DNA of 55,320 nucleotides from Candidatus Poribacteria bacterium (GCA_022827225.1 JAJDTJ010000083.1:1-55320); one strand, 5' to 3'; positions 26,551 through 35,299 are shown, numbered from the stretch's first letter. A program made the numbers and translations. The notes: generated from the letters alone by a model not told the origin.

Positions 26551-27438
26551 TTAATACGGCAACTCTATAAACAACGTCGCCAAGAACTCATCTGTTATGT
26601 GCCGATTGTAAACGCGGGCGGAAATCACGGAACCGTAGATGTTACCAACATAGAAAATACCGCAGAGCGTGCCGAGCGTCCAACCTTTTGCCGATGAGAG
26701 TCCGTCTCTACGGAAACCGTCGTAAGCCTGCCAACCTGTGAACCCAACAGTAAACAACGTGTTCAGAGCATCAGCAAAACGACCGGTATAGAGCCGTCCT
26801 GCACCGGGTACAATCGTAGAGAGCACCCCTGCCAAAAAAGGACTGCGGGTGGGTAACTTCTCTCCGTTCTCAGCGTAAATGTTATACACCGCCGCCTTCT
26901 CTCTAACCCGCATTATATCTGATCCCTGTAAACCTCTAAAAACCTCGCCTGCATCAGACCACCGTTTTTGCCTCAGATAAGAGAGTCCGATGAGCTGCTC
27001 CGCTTCCGCATGTTGTCGTCTGTCCGTTATACGAGGGAGCACGTCACTTAAATATCGTGCAGACTGATCATACTGATCCATTAAAAAATAGGTCGCCCCA
27101 ATCTGGTAATAGATCTGACTTGTATATTCACCTTCCGGGTATCTTTGCAAAAGTGCTTCAAAACCTTGGATCGCTTGTGCCGATTTACCGCCGAAGCGAT
27201 AACAGACCGCAATCCTATAATGAATCGCCTCGCTTTCTTGGGGGCGATAAAAAAGATAGCGTTGGTACTCACCGACGGCGCGGAGATAGTCACCCTGTTC
27301 ATATAGGAAGTCAGCGAACTTACGTACGTTTTCGGGGCTATAGTAATCGGGAGGCGTCTCGGCACTCACAACAGATAGGAAGAGAGGACTGAGGAAAAAT
27401 ATGAACGCGAATTTTAGTTTTTGTTTATTGTTCATCAT
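26551..27438 (-). CDS. TPR protein with C-terminal hydrophobic domain
   Basis: The product is 295 aa with a signal peptide ending near VSA. TPR-like units follow (YLRAVGEYQRYLFYRPQES, QAIQGFEALLQRYPEG, YTSQIYYQIGATYFLMDQY). The C-terminal third holds LAGVLSTIVPGAGRLYTGRFADALN and two more hydrophobic stretches, as in its paralogue at 10208-11059. The start ATG overlaps the stop of yidD (ATGA), showing translational coupling in the order LolA-like, YidD, TPR protein. With YidD helping membrane insertion and a LolA-like carrier upstream, this operon probably serves envelope assembly. Confidence 0.75.
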   Translation of the reverse strand: MMNNKQKLKFAFIFFLSPLFLSVVSAETPPDYYSPENVRKFADFLYEQGDYLRAVGEYQRYLFYRPQESEAIHYRIAVCYRFGGKSAQAIQGFEALLQRYPEGEYTSQIYYQIGATYFLMDQYDQSARYLSDVLPRITDRRQHAEAEQLIGLSYLRQKRWSDAGEVFRGLQGSDIMRVREKAAVYNIYAENGEKLPTRSPFLAGVLSTIVPGAGRLYTGRFADALNTLFTVGFTGWQAYDGFRRDGLSSAKGWTLGTLCGIFYVGNIYGSVISARVYNRHITDEFLATLFIELPY

Positions 27439-27881
27439 TTTAGTTCCGCGTAATCCGAAACGGGGTCAATATATTTACCTGTCAGGCTATCTCTACGATA
27501 ATGGTTCGATCGAGAACCATTGCATCGGATGAGTCTGTCAGCCGTGAGCAGTATACCGCGGACAAAACCGTGTTCTTGTATACACCCCATACCGAAACGC
27601 GAACAACTCGGTAAGAACTGGCATGACGGACCGTCTTGACTTGAAACGAATTTCTGATACAGACGAATCAGTCCAGTCGCAACGAGTTTCAGTTCCGATG
27701 TCTCTTGCGGATTGAAACGGACGACCTCCTGCTTTTTCGGTGTTGTAAGCGGATTGACTTCACGAATAAACGCCAGATCAGCAGCCTCGCCCGCCGCAAA
27801 TATAGGTGAAACGAAGATAACAACAGATAAACAGTACACACAGAACAGGATAAGCGAACAATAAACGGGATGATTTACCAT
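27435..27881 (-). CDS. yidD: Membrane protein insertion efficiency factor YidD, with N-terminal extension
   Basis: The product is 148 aa, longer than the ~70-85 aa typical of YidD because of a signal-like hydrophobic N-terminus (about 1-30) and a linker. The core at ~65-135 is the family signature: LIRLYQKFVSSQDGPSCQFLPSCSRFG, with the cysteine-rich C-x-F-x-P-S-C-S, then RGILLTADRLIRCN. YidD is a small inner-membrane-associated factor that assists YidC-dependent insertion. An exported form, as the N-terminus suggests here, would be unusual. It overlaps the end of the LolA-like gene upstream and the start of the TPR gene downstream. Confidence 0.85.
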   Translation of the reverse strand: MVNHPVYCSLILFCVYCLSVVIFVSPIFAAGEAADLAFIREVNPLTTPKKQEVVRFNPQETSELKLVATGLIRLYQKFVSSQDGPSCQFLPSCSRFGMGCIQEHGFVRGILLTADRLIRCNGSRSNHYRRDSLTGKYIDPVSDYAELK

Positions 27882-28597
27882 TTGATCTCTTTAACCTCCA
27901 CAGACTTCGGAATCGTGAAATTGAGGATCGGGTTTGGGGTCTCTGCATTCACTTGTGGGTTGCTATAAACGATCTGCTCATTTTGTAGAACTTCGGATTT
28001 CTCGTCGTATGTACTGGAAGTAACTGTCATCGGGATATAGTTAATACCGATTTTTTTATGGTGCTGATAGCGAGATCTACCGATGATATATCCAGCCGGA
28101 TTTTTGATTTCTGCTGAAATGAGTTGATCGTCGCGCATACCGAGGATAACGACACCGAGTGTATCTTTTGCCTTTTCAGGTGGTTTCCAATGCGTATAAA
28201 GCACTTTGTCCACGACATCGTGCTTATCCAAAGAATACCCGATAGCGGTTAATCCGTATTCAGCTTGTGTAGATTGGATGATGGATTCGACAAACGGTAA
28301 TGGAATCCTACCCTCAGAAATAAAACGGAATGCCTGTTTTTGATCAGGATAATAAATTTCCAGGACTTTATCCTTCACAATCATTATCTGCTTGAGCGGT
28401 TTTGTGACTTCAACAACGACGCGCGATGATTTGAGGTCATAGTGAAGCGTCCCAGCAATGTGTTCTGTCTTGTCGTTTTCGGTCAATTCGCGCTTAAAGT
28501 CTAACGAGAGCGTTTTCAGAGGGGTGGCATAGAGTGTATTGTTAGCAAGGAGGACTGTGACTAAAAGCAGAATAGAATATTGTAGATTTTTACGCAT
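27875..28597 (-). CDS. LolA-like outer-membrane lipoprotein carrier/sorting protein
   Basis: The product is 240 aa from ATG 28597, preceded by AGGGAA; a TTG eight codons upstream is open but lacks a binding site. A signal peptide (about 1-25, ending LYA) is followed by an alternating beta pattern typical of the LolA/LolB half-barrel: AGTLHYDLKSSRVVVEVTKPLKQIMIVKDKVLEIYYPDQKQAF, and later PMTVTSSTYDEKSEVLQNEQIVYSNPQVN. LolA carries lipoproteins across the periplasm. Sequence divergence is high, so the call is at fold level. It is first in a three-gene coupled operon with yidD and a TPR protein. Confidence 0.65.
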   Translation of the reverse strand: MRKNLQYSILLLVTVLLANNTLYATPLKTLSLDFKRELTENDKTEHIAGTLHYDLKSSRVVVEVTKPLKQIMIVKDKVLEIYYPDQKQAFRFISEGRIPLPFVESIIQSTQAEYGLTAIGYSLDKHDVVDKVLYTHWKPPEKAKDTLGVVILGMRDDQLISAEIKNPAGYIIGRSRYQHHKKIGINYIPMTVTSSTYDEKSEVLQNEQIVYSNPQVNAETPNPILNFTIPKSVEVKEIKW

Positions 28598-28713
28598 CTG
28601 TTTTCCCTGTACCTTTCGCAATGTGTCGCTGGACGGTTAACTAAGTAGTCTTTTAGATCTACTCAGGCACGATAGCGATTCGTACGCCATGCCTGTCCCA
28701 GAGCACTTGGAGA

Positions 28714-29124
28714 TTAATAGGTTGACTCGGCAGCAAGAAAAACACCTACCAAAAAGATATATGAAACAACGGATACTGCGCCACTAATCAGGCATCCTGT
28801 CAGGGCAGTCCGACCCTGAATACCTTTGGCTTTTGCCTTGTAAGCTTCGGTATAAAAAGCGACATATTCGGGGGATTTCCCTATCAACCTACTAGCGGGT
28901 GGAGAGGGTTCTATGACATAAGCACCAACAGTCCCTAAACTCGTAAATAAACAACCAACAGCAAACCATAAGGGTCTGTTGACGTTAGCCTCAGCATCCA
29001 CTTCAGCCGCAGCTATAGCCTCAGCATGCACCGAGCCCTGTTGTGCAAGTGTGACAAGAGGCATACTAAACACCAAGAATGCCATATAAAAAACCAAAAT
29101 ATGGAACGGTGAACTTAGTTTCAT
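28714..29124 (-). CDS. Small membrane protein, paralogue group of three (RLIGKSPEY motif)
   Basis: The product is 136 aa. ATG follows AAGGAGG with good spacing. A signal or first membrane helix (about 8-27) ends in LAQ, followed by an Ala/Glu-rich spacer and a second hydrophobic segment (PLWFAVGCLFTSLGTVGAYVI). Then comes the block SRLIGKSPEYVAFYTEAYKAKAKG and a final Gly/Ala-rich hydrophobic helix pair. Residues of the RLIGKSPEY block and the following basic helix recur in the proteins at 29524-30069 and 31081-31665. The glycine-rich helices resemble glycine-zipper membrane proteins. Function unknown. Confidence 0.75.
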   Translation of the reverse strand: MKLSSPFHILVFYMAFLVFSMPLVTLAQQGSVHAEAIAAAEVDAEANVNRPLWFAVGCLFTSLGTVGAYVIEPSPPASRLIGKSPEYVAFYTEAYKAKAKGIQGRTALTGCLISGAVSVVSYIFLVGVFLAAESTY

Positions 29125-29196
29125 TGAATTCCTCCTTAATGACGATGCATTACAAACGCAAATTATACTTTACTTGCTTCAAAAAGTCATTTTTTC

Positions 29197-29421
29197 TTAG
29201 CATGAACCGGTCATTTTTGGATCATATGAAATACGTTGACGAATTTCAGTAGCCTTACGACTAAACTCCGATTTCGGAACATCCATCACAACAAGGAGGT
29301 CTACATCCGAGTCCTCGGTAGGCGTACCGTACGCATAGGAGCCGAAAAGAATCACTTGTAGCGGTGCGAATTCGCGCACAATGTCATCACATGTCGCTTG
29401 AATCTCTTCCCGGGTAACCAT
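29197..29421 (-). pseudogene. MNT-type nucleotidyltransferase, probably truncated
   Basis: The frame encodes 74 aa from an ATG with a strong AGAAGGAGG site. VILFGSYAYGTPTEDSDVDLLVVM is the nucleotidyltransferase motif GS-x10-D-x-D used by minimal nucleotidyltransferases and MntA antitoxins. After IRQRISYD the sequence runs into PKMTGSC and a stop, whereas family members go on for another 30-70 residues with a third acidic residue. No HEPN-domain partner is next to it. It is most likely the truncated antitoxin half of a HEPN-MNT module. The binding site is intact so a short protein may still be made. Confidence 0.65.
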
Positions 29422-29523
29422 TACGAAACCTCCTTCTACTTAAAGGATAACATATATCATAACGGTTATCAAGTTTCAGTGACAAGGTTATGGTTAGCAT
29501 GTGCCAATACGTGACTTTAGGTT

Positions 29524-30069
29524 TTACCACTCTGTACCTACTAAACAACCGAGAATCATTAACCCGCATCCGGTAGCAGCACCGGCTGCTGCCAACTTTG
29601 TCCGAAGCGATCTCGTTTTCGATTTATAGGCATCGGCGTAGAACTCAATATATTCAGGCGATTTCCCGATTAACCGCTCAGGGGGTGGATGTGGCAGATG
29701 ATTATAGATCCTAACGAGCGGAATTAGTACACCCGTCGTGAGACCTATAATACATCCAATTCCCTGTCCTGGCGTATCGTAGAAATAACTTGGATCAACT
29801 ATTGAACCGACACCGCATCCAAGGCACCCACCAACAGGACAGCCGATAGCGAAAGCAGCAACCCCCGAACCGAACCAAAAAATTTTATTGGTATCGCTAT
29901 TTGCATCCTGTTCTGCATCGGCTTTTGCCTTCATCACTACATTTTCTACCGTATCCACTCCGCTTTCAAGCGTTGCTGAATTCTGCCCGGCAATGGTGAC
30001 AAAAGGCATACTGAAGGTCAACACTGCCAGAAAAAAAGATAAAATATGAAAAAGTGAGTTTATTTTCAT
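29524..30069 (-). CDS. Small membrane protein, paralogue group of three (RLIGKSPEY motif)
   Basis: The product is 181 aa. The start is set at ATG 30069 because the paralogue at 31665 starts with the same MKINS-x-FHI sequence; an in-frame TTG at 30084 is less likely. A signal (MKINSLFHILSFFLAVLTFSMPFVTIA) is followed by an Ala/Glu-rich region and a very Gly/Cys-rich membrane segment (GVAAFAIGCPVGGCLGCGVG). A further helix pair and the block ERLIGKSPEYIEFYADAYKSKTR follow, and a Gly/Ala helix ends the protein. Membrane or envelope location is likely; role unknown. Confidence 0.75.
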   Translation of the reverse strand: MKINSLFHILSFFLAVLTFSMPFVTIAGQNSATLESGVDTVENVVMKAKADAEQDANSDTNKIFWFGSGVAAFAIGCPVGGCLGCGVGSIVDPSYFYDTPGQGIGCIIGLTTGVLIPLVRIYNHLPHPPPERLIGKSPEYIEFYADAYKSKTRSLRTKLAAAGAATGCGLMILGCLVGTEW

Positions 30070-30267
30070 CTGTTTTTTATTCAACTTGTCTTGTGGATAC
30101 CTTGCTACCCCTTGTACAAAACGACTATGTTGAACCCCTTAATTATTTCGACACCGCATGAGGATCCGTAGTGGTTGGGTTACCTAACCCCTTGGGTTTA
30201 ACTAAAACTCAGATAAATCAAACTGTTCTATCGGATGAAATCGATCAAAAAAATAAAAATAAAAAGA

Positions 30268-30392
30268 ACAGGACTTACGCATGCCGCTCTTTTGTAGCAT
30301 AGACTGTTAGTCTGTGCCCCGAAAATGACGACGTTTTTTATAGGGATCTCCATCTCACAGCACCTGCTATGATCAAAATTGCGTAAGTCCTG
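30268..30392. mobile_element. MITE-like element with 13-bp perfect terminal inverted repeats
   Basis: CAGGACTTACGCA (30268-30280) is exactly inverted at 30380-30392 (TGCGTAAGTCCTG), giving a 125-bp element without a coding frame. Inside it lies a family-C hairpin (30296-30316). Element size, perfect ends and absence of a transposase gene are typical of miniature inverted-repeat transposable elements moved by another element's transposase. A target duplication could not be assigned with confidence. Confidence 0.75.
30296..30316. repeat. Repeat family C hairpin, copy 3
   Basis: GCATAGACT-GTT-AGTCTGTGC gives a nine-pair stem with one G-U pair. Compared with copies 1 and 2 two stem positions show matched changes on both sides. 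It is nested in the MITE-like element. Confidence 0.7.
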
Positions 30393-30411
30393 AAGCATAA
30401 TAAACTGTGCA

Positions 30412-31053
30412 TTAGTAGAACAAAAAGTTAAAAGCAAGTGAGAGCGTCACAATATTATCTGGCGGATATTCAAATACCTCAGAGGAAAAAGTAGAAACCA
30501 CATCAAAATCCTCATAACCACCCACATAAGTGAGACGACGGTAGTCCAATGTAAGATCAACTGCTAAGTTTGGAACAATCTCATACCCAATGCCTCCTGA
30601 TACGCCGAAGCCAATTGAATCCGTGGTGAGATAGTTGTAGTCTATGGTTGTTCCCAACCCAAAACAGCCAGAAAAATAAAAATTGTTACTTTGGCTCGGA
30701 AATAGCATAAATCCCAAACCGCACGTTACATCGCTATAAGCAAATAAATCCTCGCGGCGGAAATTACCTTGATTATAATAATTATAGCTATAGCCTCCAC
30801 CAAATGAAGGACGGAGTGTTAAATAGATGAGGAATCGTTCTGAAGGGGCATAGCCAATTTTGTAGTCCAGAGTGAAACCAGTTATGCCAACAGGATACGA
30901 GCCTCTATTTGATTCGACTGATATTCCAGGTCCTGTGCCGACACCAAAAAAGAAACCTTTACGTTTGCCATCGAACGCTTGGCTATTCGCAAATGGATAT
31001 AGTACCAAGAAGAAAGCAATTATCATGGAGAGACTGAGACGTGAAAATATCAT
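30412..31053 (-). CDS. Outer-membrane beta-barrel protein (porin/OmpA-like fold)
   Basis: The product is 213 aa with a signal peptide (about 1-24, ending near SQA). The rest consists of ~8 short amphipathic strands with alternating aromatic and polar residues (GFFFGVGTGPGISV, FTLDYKIGY, FLIYLTLRPSFGGGYSY, LAVDLTLDYRRLTYVG). The protein ends LSLAFNFLFY, a C-terminal aromatic beta-signal that outer-membrane barrels use for BAM-dependent assembly. It sits between two paralogous small membrane protein genes and may be co-transcribed with them. Confidence 0.8.
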   Translation of the reverse strand: MIFSRLSLSMIIAFFLVLYPFANSQAFDGKRKGFFFGVGTGPGISVESNRGSYPVGITGFTLDYKIGYAPSERFLIYLTLRPSFGGGYSYNYYNQGNFRREDLFAYSDVTCGLGFMLFPSQSNNFYFSGCFGLGTTIDYNYLTTDSIGFGVSGGIGYEIVPNLAVDLTLDYRRLTYVGGYEDFDVVSTFSSEVFEYPPDNIVTLSLAFNFLFY

Positions 31054-31080
31054 CTTTATTGGATACCTAACGCTTGTATT

Positions 31081-31665
31081 CTAAAGAGTGTCAATTATCC
31101 ACCCAAGGAACAGCCCATGAAGCATCACAGATCCAACCGCTGCTGTTGCTGCTCGATCCAATCCAATTTTTCGCTTATAGATTTTTGCATAAACTTCAAT
31201 ATATTCAGGCGATTTCCCGATGAGACGTTCAGACGGCACCCTACCTCCCAATTTATATATTCCATAGAGGGATCCCATAAAACCAGTCCCCCACCCTCCT
31301 AAACATCCATATATCATTCCTGTAGAAACAACTGCACAAATAGGGCCAGCACCCTCAGATGGTTGAGGAGGAGGATTAAGTGCTTCGCCCACCACACATC
31401 CTAAGAGAGCTCCTCCCATCCCAGAGAGAGTGACAACGGCAGTACCACAAATAGACCACTGAAATAGACTCACATTAAAATCGTTGTTTACATCACGTTC
31501 CGCAGCAGCTTTCGCTTCAAGAACAATAGCCTGAGCATCTTCTGCCGCAGCAACTTCTGCTCCACCACGACTCGAATTCTGTTGCGCAACGCTAACAAAA
31601 GGCACACTGAAAATCATCGCTACCACAATCAAAACTGAAATGTGAAACTTGGAATTTATCTTCAT
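31081..31665 (-). CDS. Small membrane protein, paralogue group of three (RLIGKSPEY motif)
   Basis: The product is 194 aa. ATG follows GGAGA. It has a signal region (MKINSKFHISVLIVVAMIFSVPFVSVAQQ), a long Ala/Glu-rich spacer, and glycine-rich membrane segments (CGTAVVTLSGMGGALLGCVVGEA, GMIYGCLGGWGTGFMGSLYGIY). The family block SERLIGKSPEYIEVYAKIYKRKIG and a last hydrophobic helix follow. It is the longest of the three paralogues. Divergent from the restriction-modification gene. Confidence 0.75.
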   Translation of the reverse strand: MKINSKFHISVLIVVAMIFSVPFVSVAQQNSSRGGAEVAAAEDAQAIVLEAKAAAERDVNNDFNVSLFQWSICGTAVVTLSGMGGALLGCVVGEALNPPPQPSEGAGPICAVVSTGMIYGCLGGWGTGFMGSLYGIYKLGGRVPSERLIGKSPEYIEVYAKIYKRKIGLDRAATAAVGSVMLHGLFLGWIIDTL

Positions 31666-31829
31666 AACATTTCTCCAGACACTTATCTGCTTTCTTTCTA
31701 TCTGATAAAGTCATTATAAATTTACTTCATGTTTTTTTTAAAAATGTCTTAACAATGTACACCTATAGCATAGTTTGTAACCTGCATTTAGACAACGCTT
31801 GACAAAATATTTCCACACCCAAAAATAAC

Positions 31830-31858
31830 TTGCACTCGAAGGGTAAAAAGTGTATAAT
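31830..31858 (+). promoter_or_regulatory. Sigma-70-like promoter for the restriction-modification gene
   Basis: TTGCAC (31830-31835) and TATAAT (31853-31858) are separated by 17 bases. The start codon lies 61 bases downstream. The sequence between them shows no clear operator. Confidence 0.75.
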
Positions 31859-31918
31859 GCGCAACAGGATTTACAACAACATCTTAAGATTTGCAAGACT
31901 GGCTAATTACAACAAAAT

Positions 31919-34900
31919 ATGAGTTTCCAAACACACTGCAACCAATATCTACAAAACATCCACCGTACCCAAAACTCCGACGAAGCGACCCCAGAACTTT
32001 CGCTATACCCACATCTCCAAACATTCCTCGAAGGCGTATTTCGAGACGCTGACTGTTTTGATAGAGGTGCCGTCACACTCACACAAGAACCGAGAGGACG
32101 CAATCAGATCGGGAGACCCGATTTCATCGCTATGGAGGGGCTGCTACCCATCGGTTATATCGAAGCAGAGGGATATGGCAGAGTCCTTGACAACCTGACC
32201 GGACACGCCAGAGAACAGAACCAACGTTTCATCGAAAATTTGGATAACTTTATCCTCACCAATTTCCTCGACTTCCAGTTGTGGCGCGATGGACAACAAC
32301 GCATAACAGCAAACATCCAAGACACACCTGAAAACATAGAGCGGTTATTGGAACAGTTCCTGAACGCTGGACACATCCCGATCACTTCGCCAGAGGTACT
32401 CGCAAGACACCTCGCCAGACGGACGCGGGAACTCCAGACACAGATCGCTACGACACTCACCGACGAAAACAGTCAAATCTACGGGATGTTCACCGCATTC
32501 AAGGAACTCCTCATCGCGACGTTGACACCCGATGACTTCGCAGATATGTACGCGCAAACGCTCGCGTACGGGTTGTTCGCCGCACGCTGCACACTCCCGA
32601 ACGCCACGAACTTCTCACGTTACACCGCAGCAGAGGCACTCCCACGCTCGAACCCGTTCCTTGCACAACTCTTTTACCACGTCGCATCGCCGAGACTGGA
32701 AACGAATGTAACCTACATTCTCGACGACATCGCAACCCTTCTCCGAAACGTTCCGACCGAGCTGCTCCGCACAGCGTTTACTGCAAGAAACCGTCTCGAA
32801 GACCCGGTCATCCACTTCTACGAGACCTTCCTCGCCGAATATGATCCGCAACGACGTGTCGATCGCGGTGTCTACTACACACCACCACAGGTTATCTCCT
32901 ATATCGTCAAATCCGTCGATAGCCTGCTCAAAACGGAACTCAACAGACCCGACGGTCTCGCCGATGACGACACCCTCATCCTCGACCCAGCGACAGGAAC
33001 AGGCGGCTTCTTGTTAGCAGTGCTTGAGCATATCCGAGCCTCCGTCACCGACACCTACGGCACGGGGGAGTGGACGCAATACATCAACGTCCAATTAGTC
33101 AAACGACTCTTCGGATTTGAGCTGCTCGTCGCACCGTATACCATCGCGCATCTGAAGTTGAGTCTGTTCCTACAATCACAAGGCTGGCGCGCCGATGAAC
33201 GTCTCCGCATCTATCTCACCAATACACTGGAGCAACCGCAAGAGATGCAGGAATCGCTACCGTTTGCCGAGTTCATTACCGACGAAGCAAACGCAGCGTT
33301 GTCCGTAAAACGAGACGAACCCATCCTCGTCATCCTCGGCAATCCACCCTATCAGCGTCATTCCGCTAATCCAAGCCGTATAGGGGCAAATTTAACTTTT
33401 ATTGGCGAACTCATTGAAGATTACAAACTGGTAGATGGAGAACCGCTTGGTGAAGATACCTCAAAAGCACTACAGGATGATTATGTGAAGTTTATTCGAT
33501 GGGCACAGTGGCGAATTGATAAAAACGGTGAAGGTATTATCAGTTATATTGTCAATAATAATTTCCTTGATGGATCTACTGTTCGTGGTATGCGGCAAAG
33601 TCTATTAGAAGGTTTCAACACCATTTACCTGCTCAACTTACACGGCAGCAGCAGAAAGACAGAAGCCGTTCCGATGGCACAGAGAGACGAAAACGTTTTT
33701 GACATTTCACAAGGAGTTTGCATCGTCTTGTGTGTCAAAGAACGCGATAATCCTACACAGGCGAAGGTCCATTATGCAGATATGTGGGGATCACGAGAAG
33801 ATAAATATAACACCCTTTCAGAGACCGATATACAATCGACAGAATGGTATGAGTTACAACCGACATCACCCTACTACCTTTTTGTGCCGCAAGCAACCGG
33901 CTACAGTGCAGAATACGAAGAAGGATGTAAAATTACTGACATCTTTCAAACCAGTTCGATTGGAATTGTCACCGCACGAGATAAATTGACAGTTCATCGG
34001 ACTCCTGAAAAGGTGCGTGAAACTGTATCCGACTTTGTTTCACTTTCTGAAGATGAAGCGCGAAAAAAATATAACCTGCGTAAGGATACCCGTGATTGGA
34101 AAGTCCATCTTGCCCAAACTGACCTGCGTAATCATCCAGATGAAAATCAGCACGTTAAACCTATAAACTATCGTCCGCTTGACACACGCTGGACCTACTA
34201 CACTGGACAATCAAAAGGTTTTCATTGTATGCCACGTCCTGAGAACATGCCTCATCTGTTTACCGAAAACCTTGCTCTCAGCGTCTGCCGCATCGTCAAA
34301 AGTCCAGCATGGCAACACGTCTTGATAACCGACAAAATCACTGAAAATTGTTATATCTCAAACACTACCAGCGAGTCCGGACATGTATTTCCACTCTATT
34401 TGTATCCAAATCCAGAGGAATTACGGATCTCGACAGAACGATCGCTCAATTTCAAACCCACTTTCCTCACAGCGATCTCAGAGGCGTTAGGACTTCCACA
34501 GACTGCACCGTTTAACCTACCGGAAGGCGTTTCACCGGAGGAGACCCTCGCCTACATCTATGCAATCTTGTATAGTCCGACCTATCGCCAACGCTATTAT
34601 GAGTTCCTAAAATACGATTTTCCGAAAATCCCGATGCCACAAAATATTGACCAGTTCCGTACACTTGCAGCGTTAGGACAGCGTCTGATAGATTGGCATC
34701 TATTAAAAGACGTGCAAATCCCGACGCGCCATCGGTTCGAGGGTGAAGGCGACGGCGTTGTCGAAAAAGCGCGCTATTTAGATGGACGCGTTTGGATCAA
34801 TCCGACCCAATATTTCACGGATGTCTCTAAAGAAGTATGGGAATATGAAATCGGCGCGTATCAAGTTTGTGAGAAGTGGCTAAAAGACCGGCGCGGAGCA

Positions 34901-34999
34901 GTATTGAGCCATGCAGAGGTGCGGCAGTATCGTGCAATTTTGGTGGCTGTCGCGGAGACGATTTCGGTTATAGCGGAGATTGATTCGGTTTTGTGGTAG
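31919..34999 (+). CDS. Type IIG/ISP-like restriction-modification protein (N6-adenine methyltransferase, nuclease probably inactive)
   Basis: The product is 1026 aa. The N-terminal ~250 residues carry the nuclease-like region seen in single-chain enzymes: GRPDF (Asp68) followed by GYIEAEGYG (Glu82, Glu84). In active relatives the last acidic position is lysine (E-A-K), so the PD-(D/E)XK site looks damaged. The adenine methyltransferase lies at ~320-620, with FYETFLAEYDPQRRVDRGVYYTPPQV, motif I DPATGTGGF (about 357-365) and motif IV NPPYQR (about 476-481). The C-terminal ~400 residues should recognise DNA. It probably methylates a specific site, and cutting is doubtful. It opens the defence island and has its own promoter. 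Confidence 0.88.
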   Translation: MSFQTHCNQYLQNIHRTQNSDEATPELSLYPHLQTFLEGVFRDADCFDRGAVTLTQEPRGRNQIGRPDFIAMEGLLPIGYIEAEGYGRVLDNLTGHAREQNQRFIENLDNFILTNFLDFQLWRDGQQRITANIQDTPENIERLLEQFLNAGHIPITSPEVLARHLARRTRELQTQIATTLTDENSQIYGMFTAFKELLIATLTPDDFADMYAQTLAYGLFAARCTLPNATNFSRYTAAEALPRSNPFLAQLFYHVASPRLETNVTYILDDIATLLRNVPTELLRTAFTARNRLEDPVIHFYETFLAEYDPQRRVDRGVYYTPPQVISYIVKSVDSLLKTELNRPDGLADDDTLILDPATGTGGFLLAVLEHIRASVTDTYGTGEWTQYINVQLVKRLFGFELLVAPYTIAHLKLSLFLQSQGWRADERLRIYLTNTLEQPQEMQESLPFAEFITDEANAALSVKRDEPILVILGNPPYQRHSANPSRIGANLTFIGELIEDYKLVDGEPLGEDTSKALQDDYVKFIRWAQWRIDKNGEGIISYIVNNNFLDGSTVRGMRQSLLEGFNTIYLLNLHGSSRKTEAVPMAQRDENVFDISQGVCIVLCVKERDNPTQAKVHYADMWGSREDKYNTLSETDIQSTEWYELQPTSPYYLFVPQATGYSAEYEEGCKITDIFQTSSIGIVTARDKLTVHRTPEKVRETVSDFVSLSEDEARKKYNLRKDTRDWKVHLAQTDLRNHPDENQHVKPINYRPLDTRWTYYTGQSKGFHCMPRPENMPHLFTENLALSVCRIVKSPAWQHVLITDKITENCYISNTTSESGHVFPLYLYPNPEELRISTERSLNFKPTFLTAISEALGLPQTAPFNLPEGVSPEETLAYIYAILYSPTYRQRYYEFLKYDFPKIPMPQNIDQFRTLAALGQRLIDWHLLKDVQIPTRHRFEGEGDGVVEKARYLDGRVWINPTQYFTDVSKEVWEYEIGAYQVCEKWLKDRRGAVLSHAEVRQYRAILVAVAETISVIAEIDSVLW

Positions 35000-35004
35000 G
35001 TTGT

Positions 35005-35170
35005 CTGAAGCGCGGATTATCGCGGATGACCCGGATTTCTCGGATTTTAAGAATCTATTCACTTGAAGGTCTTTAGTCCCAGAAGGACGGTATCTTTGTA
35101 GATACGCGTTGTCCACCGCACTCAAGCCCCAGAGGGGCAGCATTTGTATAGGCGTTGATTGTCTGAATCA
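35005..35170 (-). repeat. Repeat family D, copy 1 (reverse orientation)
   Basis: Read on the minus strand it contains GCCCC-TCT-GGGGC, a gap of ~45 bases, GTCCTTCTGGGACT, then ATCCGCGATAATCCGCG. It is the inverted counterpart of copy 2 (37985-38135), and the two flank the 859-aa gene. The hairpin GCCCC-AGA-GGGGC is at 35126-35138 on the plus strand. Confidence 0.85.
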
Positions 35171-35299
35171 GGATTCAAGAATTTACAGGATTACATATCC
35201 GTGTTCGATTACCAACTATCCTGTGCAGGATTGCCAAATTTTAGTCTTATTCACCGAGGATTAAATCTTGATAGCTTCTACCGAACAGATGTGATGGGT

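Larger units (their letters stand above)
30070..30411. other. Intergenic region with a palindrome and a MITE-like element
   Basis: These 342 bp are upstream of the small membrane protein gene. Around 30176-30192 GGGTTA-cc-TAACCC forms a palindrome. The 125-bp MITE-like element occupies 30268-30392. No protein-coding gene was recognised. Confidence 0.55.
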
